DNA of 19,374 nucleotides from Bacillota bacterium (GTDB lineage: Bacteria; Bacillota_E; Sulfobacillia; Sulfobacillales; Sulfobacillaceae), in NCBI GenBank assembly GCA_021820645.1, contig JAKADJ010000014.1, positions 1 to 19,374 of the forward strand. The letters run 5' to 3'. The position numbers were made by a program, and so were the translations under genes. Under the pieces are notes generated by a model that saw only the letters and a list, made by a program, of their open reading frames with translations, did not search any database and was not told the DNA's origin. Below, one piece after another: positions 7,665 through 13,116 of the stretch (position 1 is its first letter; the number at the start of each line of letters is the position of its first letter).

Positions 7665-9275
7665 CTAGTTTAAGGACCAATCCCACACCGGAGACGTCCC
7701 AAACGTGGTTTGCACGTATCCGTGCAGATTCTTCGAAATGGCGGTATCGGTTTTATACCAGAATAAGAAGATAATGGGCAACGTCTTCTGTTCGAGAAGC
7801 TGGATCTGGTCATACACCTTGCGACGGGCCGGACGGCTCGACAATGTCACGCCTTGAGCCTGTAGCGCGTCCATCTGTTTGTTCACATAACGCTCACCGT
7901 TTTCTTGCGGAGACGGTTGCAATGGGCTCTTGGGCACATACTTGGAATTGAAGTCGATGGTGTCGTCTGGAAACACTCCTTGTCCCCACGAGAAGATGAG
8001 CGCTTCGTCTTTGCCATTGACCTGGGGTCCTGGGTTTTGCGGGGTACCATTGCCAAACACGACCGACCATCCTGCAGTATGCACGGGAGCATACACCCCG
8101 ATCTTCTCCCAGTCTTGTGAGACGACCTGGGCAATATCGGTTTCACTGTGAGAACTAGAACCGGTCCAAATCGGGATCTTCAGCTCTTGACCGTTCTTGT
8201 AAAGCCATCCGCCGGCGCCTTTAGTGAACCCTTGAGAGGCCAGCAATTGGGCAGCTTTGGTCAGGCTGAAGGTCCGGTGAGGGACATTCGGGTCATAGAA
8301 GTAACCGCCAGGAACTTGGTCGCCGTGCGCGACGACCGCCTGACCATGCATGATGCTGGTCACGATTTGTTGTTTCGGAGTCGCGTAGTCTAGAGCCCGC
8401 CGTACCACCACATCCTTGAGGAAGTTATTCTCGTCAAGTTGAATCAGGTTGTAGGTAGCGCCTAAAGGTTTAATGATGTTGTAGTTGTGTAACGTGCCAA
8501 TTTGAGAAATGTCCGCCGATGGAATACCACCCATCGTCAATTTACCCGTGGCCAACATGTTGAATTGGGTATTAGAATTCGGAACAATCTCCACGATAAT
8601 CTTCTTAATGTGAACCGGAGGACCCCACCAATGCGGGTTGGGTGCAAAAGTTAGTTGTTGGTCAGTGACCCATTTGGTCATGATGTAGGGACCCGAGACC
8701 ACGGGCGTACCCTTGTCATAGATGCCATGGTTAATTTGGTTGACAGTCCACTTGTCAAAGATGTGTTTAGGGACGATGGTGGTGCCGCCGACCGTGGAGT
8801 AAAACGGGGCGTAGGGTTGACTCAGTTGAAATACGACTTTATGCGCACCTTCAGCGACGACGTTTTTCACGTAGTTCCATCCGGTGTTGTAAAGAATTTG
8901 GATTTTCGGGTTCGTCATGTAATGCCAGGTGTAAATAATGTCGGCCGAGGTAATCGGCTTACCGTCGGACCATGTGGCTTTGGGGTTTAAGTTAAACGTG
9001 TAGTCCAATCCATTGTTCGAAACGCTCCAACTGGTCGCAATGCCCGGAGCCCAGGTGTCCTTGGGGGTCAAATACATCAAACCCATGTCCATTAAGGATG
9101 TGGGGGTATTGTCCACCGCAAGTCCGCCGAGTGCCGGCGTCAAGTTATCAGGGTTCTGTCCAATCGCTTCAACGAGGGGAGTACTACTGGCAGTCGATGT
9201 GGATGTGGCGCCGCAACCGGCTAATCCTGCTGACAGTAGGCCTGCCGCCGCAAGCGACGCCGCCCATTTGTTCAT
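7665..9275 (-). CDS. Peptide-type ABC transporter substrate-binding lipoprotein (SBP_bac_5 family)
   Basis: The 536-residue lipoprotein is the extracellular receptor of the adjacent importer. It starts MNKWAASLAAAGLL and has a lipobox LAGC with Cys21 as the lipidation site, followed by a Ser/Thr-rich linker. Family-5 signatures include PGIATSWSVSNNGLDYTFNL and WSDGKPITSADIIYTWHYM, with ALDYATPKQQIV further on. I chose the ATG at 9275 because GGGAGGT lies about 8 bases upstream and the signal peptide begins there; an open extension to 9446 lacks both. It is the first gene of the opp run. The 242 bases upstream, up to the GNAT gene stop, hold no promoter that I can call with confidence. The substrate could be oligopeptide, dipeptide or another small molecule. 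Confidence 0.93.
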   Translation of the reverse strand: MNKWAASLAAAGLLSAGLAGCGATSTSTASSTPLVEAIGQNPDNLTPALGGLAVDNTPTSLMDMGLMYLTPKDTWAPGIATSWSVSNNGLDYTFNLNPKATWSDGKPITSADIIYTWHYMTNPKIQILYNTGWNYVKNVVAEGAHKVVFQLSQPYAPFYSTVGGTTIVPKHIFDKWTVNQINHGIYDKGTPVVSGPYIMTKWVTDQQLTFAPNPHWWGPPVHIKKIIVEIVPNSNTQFNMLATGKLTMGGIPSADISQIGTLHNYNIIKPLGATYNLIQLDENNFLKDVVVRRALDYATPKQQIVTSIMHGQAVVAHGDQVPGGYFYDPNVPHRTFSLTKAAQLLASQGFTKGAGGWLYKNGQELKIPIWTGSSSHSETDIAQVVSQDWEKIGVYAPVHTAGWSVVFGNGTPQNPGPQVNGKDEALIFSWGQGVFPDDTIDFNSKYVPKSPLQPSPQENGERYVNKQMDALQAQGVTLSSRPARRKVYDQIQLLEQKTLPIIFLFWYKTDTAISKNLHGYVQTTFGTSPVWDWSLN

Positions 9276-9517
9276 CAAGGGATACCTCCCAAAACAAGAG
9301 TAGTAAACAGGAGGGTATTCGCGATGTGTTACGAAAATTCCTGCTTTAAAAGGTATGGACCACCGATCCAATTTTAGACGATTCACGGATCGCTGATAAG
9401 TCCTATTAAATGGCCCGGAATAAGGCTTGACGAAGGATTGGGACAAAATGGATAGTGCTGTTTAGAGAATATTTCTGTCAGAACGTGTCAATTTGCGCCG
9501 TGTAAATTTCAGCGTGC

Positions 9518-10645
9518 TCACACAAAGTTTAAGTCGTGGGTCCACGCCATCGGTAACGCAAGTCCACCGGGTTTTGGATTAAATAGATAGCCGGGAATCT
9601 CGGATCGCGCCAATCTAAGATCGGCGCCATCGGGACCAGTACCGCGAAAGAGCCCGTCAGGCGATTCGTCGAGGACAAGAGCGGCGTTATAGTGCTCGCG
9701 AATGATGGGTTCAAGTTGTGAGACCAGAGCCGACACATTGAGTGCCCGGACCGTTCCTTGCAAGGGCAGGGTTTTGGTGAGGATGTCATGAGCCCCAAGT
9801 TCTTGACCGAGCCAGGCCAAGCGCATCGGCAGGGAGACGGTGAGGGTGCGGCTTCCAAACCGGTTAATCATATCGGAGAGACTCGGCAGGATCGCGAGGG
9901 GTGAGCCTGCCCATTCCATCACGGTAACCTGGTCGGGATGTCGGAGTGAGCGGTACGCGACGACGTAGCCAGCCAGGGTTCCGTCTGCTTCGACGACCAA
10001 TAATCTCTGATCATAGTGCGGCCGGGCAAACCAGAGTGCATTGAATAAAGTAGCCATATGGTTAGCAGTGCGGGAAAATCGCTGAGCCTGATCTCGGTAT
10101 AAAGACACCAGCGAGGATGCCATGCCAGCACGTTCTTGAGCCGGGATTTCCCGCACCGTCATCGCGCAAAAAGTCATGGAGGATCTGAGCCTCTTCCATG
10201 AATCTTGCTCTCCCGTGGCTTCAATCATGGCGCCAATCGGAACAGCGTCAAGGCGTCGGTAAAGCCCGCGTTCTCCAGAGATGAGGGTCAGGGGGACTCT
10301 GGCATCATGGCCATCGTGAAACACCTGCTGTAAGATCTGCGTGGCCAGGCCCCGTTTTTCATAAAGGGGATCCGTTGCGACGCATCCAATCGACCAAACC
10401 TGGAGCGGATGTCCCTGGAGCAACAGCGTCTGGGGGTAGACTCCCACCATGCTAACGACTTGTCCGTCCAGGGCGACATAATATAGGTGCTGCCAGTTTT
10501 CTGGGGCAAAAAGATGCGGGAATTCACGGTCCATGCCTTGGCCCGCGGTGCAATCACGATGGTACACGCGGTTCAGCATGTCGAGCATCGCTGCCACATC
10601 GAGGTCACTCTGGGGATGTTGGATGGCTATAGTAGACGGGTTCAT
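9518..10645 (-). CDS. Eis-like GNAT acetyltransferase (two-domain)
   Basis: The 375-residue product has an N-terminal GNAT acetyl-CoA domain. Motif A is about residues 85-105 (IGCVATDPLYEKRGLATQIL), preceded by VSMVGVYPQ. The C-terminal half has a second GNAT-like region followed by a segment beginning GTVRALNVSALVSQLEPII. That segment resembles the SCP2-like tail of Eis (enhanced intracellular survival) acetyltransferases, a family that acetylates amines such as aminoglycosides or polyamines. Tyr129 in ERGLYRRL is a candidate for the Eis catalytic tyrosine. The substrate is unknown. The ATG at 10645 has GAGGAA just upstream; an open extension to 10939 runs through the promoter region and lacks a ribosome site. 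It is transcribed away from the second GNAT gene. Confidence 0.8.
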   Translation of the reverse strand: MNPSTIAIQHPQSDLDVAAMLDMLNRVYHRDCTAGQGMDREFPHLFAPENWQHLYYVALDGQVVSMVGVYPQTLLLQGHPLQVWSIGCVATDPLYEKRGLATQILQQVFHDGHDARVPLTLISGERGLYRRLDAVPIGAMIEATGEQDSWKRLRSSMTFCAMTVREIPAQERAGMASSLVSLYRDQAQRFSRTANHMATLFNALWFARPHYDQRLLVVEADGTLAGYVVAYRSLRHPDQVTVMEWAGSPLAILPSLSDMINRFGSRTLTVSLPMRLAWLGQELGAHDILTKTLPLQGTVRALNVSALVSQLEPIIREHYNAALVLDESPDGLFRGTGPDGADLRLARSEIPGYLFNPKPGGLALPMAWTHDLNFV

Positions 10646-10664
10646 AAGGTTCCTCGTTTCGCGC

Positions 10665-10679
10665 TCGGCCGCAGGCCGA
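10665..10679. repeat. Short GC-rich hairpin in the leader of the Eis-like gene
   Basis: TCGGCC (10665-10670) and GGCCGA (10674-10679) pair perfectly around a 3-base loop. It lies between the -10 candidate and the start codon of the Eis-like gene, so it would form in the 5' untranslated RNA. It may be incidental. Confidence 0.35.
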
Positions 10680-10697
10680 CGACCGATACTGGACTTA

Positions 10698-10706
10698 AGT
10701 ATAGCA
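10698..10706 (-). promoter_or_regulatory. Extended -10 promoter candidate for the Eis-like GNAT gene
   Basis: On the minus strand TATACT (complement of 10698-10703) is preceded by TGC, giving the TGn extended -10. No convincing -35 is present. It lies about 52 bases upstream of the ATG. Confidence 0.45.
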
Positions 10707-10740
10707 AAAGTTTGAAGACTTGGGGCCCTCTCGCCATGCA

Positions 10741-10768
10741 CTGAATCCCATAACGTGCTTAGGATAAT
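10741..10768 (+). promoter_or_regulatory. Weak promoter candidate for the small ORF and RimJ-type GNAT
   Basis: GATAAT at 10763-10768 matches five of six -10 bases. CTGAAT at 10741-10746, 16 bases upstream, is only a weak -35 (three matches). It is the best candidate between the divergent genes and would give a leader of about 35 bases before the small ORF. Confidence 0.28.
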
Positions 10769-10808
10769 ATAGATGCCTTCGACGATTTCAACGGAGGGTT
10801 TTCCAAAA

Positions 10809-10934
10809 ATGCCAGAAGAAAGTCGGACAGCGCACGAGCGATTTGAGAGGAGACTTAGGGGTTGGTGTCGAATAGCTCCTGTGATGTTTTTTGACGCTGG
10901 TGAGGTGACCGATGGATGGTGTTGTCTCCGATAA
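10809..10934 (+). CDS. Small 41-residue ORF overlapping the RimJ-type acetyltransferase start (possible leader peptide)
   Basis: An ATG at 10809 with GGAGGG at 10793-10798 opens a 41-codon frame that ends in TAA at 10932-10934. The product begins MPEESRTAHERFERRLRG and is Arg-rich in its first half (seven Arg by residue 21). The second half is hydrophobic and Cys/Trp-bearing (WCRIAPVMFF, then GWCCLR). The stop lies 16 bases inside the downstream acetyltransferase gene, in another frame, so ribosomes leaving this ORF would pass over the next start. That layout is known for translational coupling and for leader peptides. I recognise no family. It could be a chance ORF, but the good ribosome site and the exact overlap argue for translation. 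Confidence 0.45.
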   Translation: MPEESRTAHERFERRLRGWCRIAPVMFFDAGEVTDGWCCLR

Positions 10935-11431
10935 CACATTGTCGACGAATACGTCGGCTAACGTATAACGACCTAGAAGTGATTGCCGGATGGGATAAGG
11001 ACCCTGAGATTAATCGACTCACCGGACGCATGGCGCATGAAAAAGATGAGATGAATGAGTGGTGGAATAACATGATGCGGGATCCATCCCGTATGAATTT
11101 TGCCATCACCGACAACGATGGAAATCTCATAGGAGATGTGGCCTTGGAGCAAATTATTTGGCGGACGCGTGAAGCCGAGCTCCGCATATCTATTGGAAAC
11201 AAGGCCTATTGGGGATTGGGGTACGGCACCGAAGCCGTGATGGAAGTGGTGGCCCTGGGTTTTTTTGTGATGCACTTAGATCGCATTTATCTTAGGGTTC
11301 AAGAGGATAATGTGAGGGCGATTCGATCCTATCTTAAAGCAGGGTTTCGCAAGGTGGCGCGCCTCGTCGCAAACGGACGGTTACACGGCACGGTGGATTT
11401 GGTGTTGATGGAGATGTCTCGAGAGGGTTAA
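10916..11431 (+). CDS. RimJ/RimL-type GNAT N-acetyltransferase
   Basis: A 171-residue single-domain GNAT enzyme that would transfer acetyl from acetyl-CoA to an amine, either a protein N-terminus or a small molecule. It follows the Acetyltransf_3/RimJ-RimL pattern: an N-terminal RRLTYNDLEVIAGWDKDPEI, a central FAITDNDGNLIGDVAL strand pair, the acetyl-CoA loop YWGLGYGTEA at 98-107, and NVRAIRSYLKAGF at 132-144. The ATG at 10916 has GAGGTGA about 8 bases upstream, inside the preceding small ORF. Relatives include ribosomal-protein acetylases and the SpeG and antibiotic-modifying enzymes. I cannot choose between these substrates. Its stop codon overlaps the convergent lipoprotein gene by 4 bases. 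Confidence 0.88.
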   Translation: MVLSPITHCRRIRRLTYNDLEVIAGWDKDPEINRLTGRMAHEKDEMNEWWNNMMRDPSRMNFAITDNDGNLIGDVALEQIIWRTREAELRISIGNKAYWGLGYGTEAVMEVVALGFFVMHLDRIYLRVQEDNVRAIRSYLKAGFRKVARLVANGRLHGTVDLVLMEMSREG

Positions 11432-12330
11432 CTGGGCCAATGGGTGAGGGCTGCCTCGGCTAGTTTGACATCCACGCTGGTGGCGTAGTTTGGCCAGGAG
11501 CTGGATTTGGGTAGAAACGACTGGCCTCGCTGGTATAACGAGGGCGTCAGCACCACCGTTGTCGGCCAGTATTGATAGTGAAGGGCCTGTTTGATGATGG
11601 GGACGCTGAACGGGCTGGCTCCCGAATCGCTTACCAGATGCGCAATGGTCTGAGGCTTGTTCGTCGAGAGATACCATAAGGCTAGGTTGATGGCGCTGAC
11701 AAATGCCAGCGCATTTTTGTTGGCCCCGGTAATCACCGTCACCGGAACCGGGCCGGTGGAGGCACCAAGAAATGCCAGAATTGTGGTGTGCGGGACCACT
11801 CGCTTCAGTTGATAATAATCGACGAGCGGCACCACGACCCACGGAAGGACTTTTTGGCGCCAACTTGCCGTAATTTGTGGCAACCCCATTGCGCTCAGCG
11901 GTTTGGGCACGACATGGTGCAGGGACAACACGGCTTTAAGATAAGGGACTTGGGACGTCTCGCTGTTTGCGTAAACAATGGGAAGTTGGGTTAAGCTATG
12001 CAAACGAAAATGGGGATCGGGAAACGGCGCCACTAACACGAGATCGGGTCTTTGGGTGACCAGCGCATCGATGGGATACTGGGATCCAATGTTCGCGACC
12101 TGGATCGCTGCGTGTTGGGCACTCTTGACCCAATCGATTTGGAGGTGTTGTTGGCTGAAGAGCCCAAGGCGGGACGCAACCTTAAGCGGGAGCATGCCTA
12201 AACTCTGAGGATGTTGGACGTAGACCGACACCGCCGAATAGGAAGCTTTGGGGTGGGGGCGTGTGACAGATCCGCATGCCGAGAGTAGGGATGCGAGTGC
12301 GGCCAATATGAGGACTTTCCGAAATGTCAT
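11428..12330 (-). CDS. Orphan substrate-binding lipoprotein, NMT1/THI5 (SsuA/TauA)-like
   Basis: A 300-residue exported lipoprotein. The signal MTFRKVLILAALASLLSAC ends in the lipobox LSAC with Cys19. The mature part has the pattern of NMT1/THI5-like binding proteins of ABC importers for thiamine precursors, sulfonates or taurine: a short strand VSVYVQ, then LKVASRLGLFSQQHLQIDWV, then a VPVTVITGANKNAL segment. Similarity is by pattern and is not strong, so the substrate is open. No permease or ATPase gene lies beside it. The ATG at 12330 has only a weak ribosome site (GGCGGGAT). It is divergent from groES and convergent with the RimJ-type GNAT gene, sharing TTAA as overlapping stops. Confidence 0.72.
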   Translation of the reverse strand: MTFRKVLILAALASLLSACGSVTRPHPKASYSAVSVYVQHPQSLGMLPLKVASRLGLFSQQHLQIDWVKSAQHAAIQVANIGSQYPIDALVTQRPDLVLVAPFPDPHFRLHSLTQLPIVYANSETSQVPYLKAVLSLHHVVPKPLSAMGLPQITASWRQKVLPWVVVPLVDYYQLKRVVPHTTILAFLGASTGPVPVTVITGANKNALAFVSAINLALWYLSTNKPQTIAHLVSDSGASPFSVPIIKQALHYQYWPTTVVLTPSLYQRGQSFLPKSSSWPNYATSVDVKLAEAALTHWPS

Positions 12331-12353
12331 CGTAGGATCCCGCCCTGAGTTCG

Positions 12354-12382
12354 ATTAAGATTCCGTTGACAAGCTATGACAA
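12354..12382 (-). promoter_or_regulatory. Promoter candidate for the NMT1-like lipoprotein gene
   Basis: On the minus strand TTGTCA (complement of 12377-12382, 5 of 6 matches) and CTTAAT (complement of 12354-12359, 4 of 6) are spaced by 17 bases. They leave 23 bases to the ATG. The -35 overlaps one copy of the TGACAAG direct repeat. Confidence 0.45.
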
Positions 12383-12383
12383 G
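12367..12383. repeat. TGACAAG direct repeat, operator candidate
   Basis: TGACAAG occurs at 12367-12373 and again at 12377-12383, a 7-3-7 tandem with a period of 10 bases. One helical turn between copies is typical of a dimeric repressor site. The copies overlap the -35 region of the lipoprotein promoter and lie about 50 bases upstream of the groES -35. Confidence 0.5.
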
Positions 12384-12431
12384 GGTCACGAATTAAGACC
12401 TTTAAGTTGGTCGTGGCGGGCAATGAGAAAA

Positions 12432-12459
12432 TTGACAGCTAGGCTCCATAAGATATAAT
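12432..12459 (+). promoter_or_regulatory. Near-consensus SigA promoter of groES
   Basis: TTGACA at 12432-12437 and TATAAT at 12454-12459 are both perfect hexamers with a 16-base spacer. Transcription should start near 12466, giving a leader of roughly 68 bases. No CIRCE (HrcA) inverted repeat is visible around it. Confidence 0.8.
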
Positions 12460-12533
12460 GTTAGATGCCACGATAAAGTGGGTCCATAACTTTTGCAGTC
12501 CCATTTTAAGATGAGTCAAGGAGGAACGTTGCA

Positions 12534-12800
12534 ATGCAGGTGCAACCTTTGGGAGATCGCGTATTGATTAAATTGGTTAGTGAGCAAGAACGTACGCAAA
12601 GTGGTATCTACATACCAGACACCGCTAAAGACAAGCCGCAGACTGGCCTCGTCGTCGCTGTCGGAGATAGTGAAGACGTGAAGGTGAAGAGCGGGCAAAA
12701 AGTGTTGTTTGCGAAATTTGCCGGGACAGAAATTAAAATTGGCAACGAAGAGCACTTGATTTTGTCGTCAGACGATATTCTTGCGGTTGTTCAGGATTAG
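12534..12800 (+). CDS. groES: Co-chaperonin GroES (solo gene)
   Basis: An 88-residue GroES/Cpn10 family protein that caps the GroEL folding chamber. PLGDRVLIKL at 5-14 is the family signature. The mobile loop (about 17-33) contains the hydrophobic triplet IYI in SGIYIPDT, the part that binds GroEL. The C-terminal half has VVAVGDSEDVKVKSGQKVLF and a final SDDILAVVQD, as usual. AAGGAGG at 12518-12524 is a strong ribosome site. In most bacteria groEL follows directly, but here the valS T-box leader follows, so the gene is monocistronic. The -35 of the valS promoter lies in its last codons. It is slightly shorter than the usual 94-97 residues but complete. Confidence 0.92.
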   Translation: MQVQPLGDRVLIKLVSEQERTQSGIYIPDTAKDKPQTGLVVAVGDSEDVKVKSGQKVLFAKFAGTEIKIGNEEHLILSSDDILAVVQD

Positions 12801-12815
12801 ACCCCGTATTATAAT
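12787..12815 (+). promoter_or_regulatory. Promoter of the valS T-box transcript
   Basis: TTGTTC at 12787-12792 and TATAAT at 12810-12815 are spaced by 17 bases. The -35 is inside the groES 3' end. The start point would be near 12822, just before the first paired base of T-box Stem I. Confidence 0.68.
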
Positions 12816-12829
12816 CAGGGAAAATATGT

Positions 12830-13060
12830 GACCGATGACGGGAAAAACCAAGTGCCAGTTTGTCCAGAGAGTGGGGGGCGGTGTAACCCCATCAAACCGG
12901 GCTTGGGGGTCGACCCCGAGGTTTTTGGTAGTGCTTCGCACAAACCAAAACGGGCAGCCCGTTAGCGCGACGATGAGGCGTATCCGTGAACGAGGATGCG
13001 TGAATTAAGGTGGTACCGCGAAATGGTCCTTTTCGCCCTTAAGCGAAGAGGGCCATTTGC
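12830..13060 (+). promoter_or_regulatory. T-box riboswitch for tRNA-Val, transcriptional, upstream of valS
   Basis: The leader senses uncharged tRNA-Val and lets transcription of valS proceed when it binds. Stem I carries the GATGA element (12834-12838) and the AGAGAG motif with its GGTGTAA partner near the tip (12866-12890). CCAAG and CCAGTTTG (5' side) pair with CAAACCGG and CTTGG (3' side). The specifier position reads GUC (12909-12911), a valine codon. AACGGG-CAG-CCCGTT (12949-12963) is a Stem II hairpin, and CGTATCC/GGATGCG (12979-12985 with 12994-13000) is Stem III. The T-box sequence, with its core GGTGGTACCGCG, ends at 13020. Terminator and antiterminator follow. The downstream gene encodes valyl-tRNA synthetase, which confirms the specifier. 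Confidence 0.93.
13021..13058 (+). terminator. T-box-controlled terminator of valS
   Basis: A 16-base arm (13021-13036, beginning AAATGGTCC) pairs with 13043-13058 (ending GGCCATTT) through two G-U pairs and a 6-base loop. The following bases (GCTGTTT) give a modest U-tract. The alternative antiterminator would form between the T-box sequence and the 5' arm. Confidence 0.85.
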
Positions 13061-13116
13061 TGTTTCATGAAAACGGTTAGAGAAACTCCCAACCACAGGA
13101 GGAAAGGAAGTGCCCC

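Noticed and set aside
9320..9345. CodY-like box upstream of the opp lipoprotein gene (minus-strand AATTTTCGTAACACA)
   Set aside because: Only about 10 of 15 positions match the CodY consensus and the second half is poor. It is not strong enough to call.
9276..9446. N-terminal extension of the peptide-binding lipoprotein by 57 codons
   Set aside because: The lipoprotein signal peptide begins at 9275 with its own GGGAGGT site, and the extension would bury it.
10646..10939. N-terminal extension of the Eis-like GNAT by 98 codons
   Set aside because: It crosses the promoter and divergent intergenic region, has no ribosome site, and shows no GNAT-like sequence.
12331..12533. CIRCE (HrcA) element upstream of groES
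   Set aside because: I looked for TTAGCACTC-N9-GAGTGCTAA and found no match near the promoter or in the leader.
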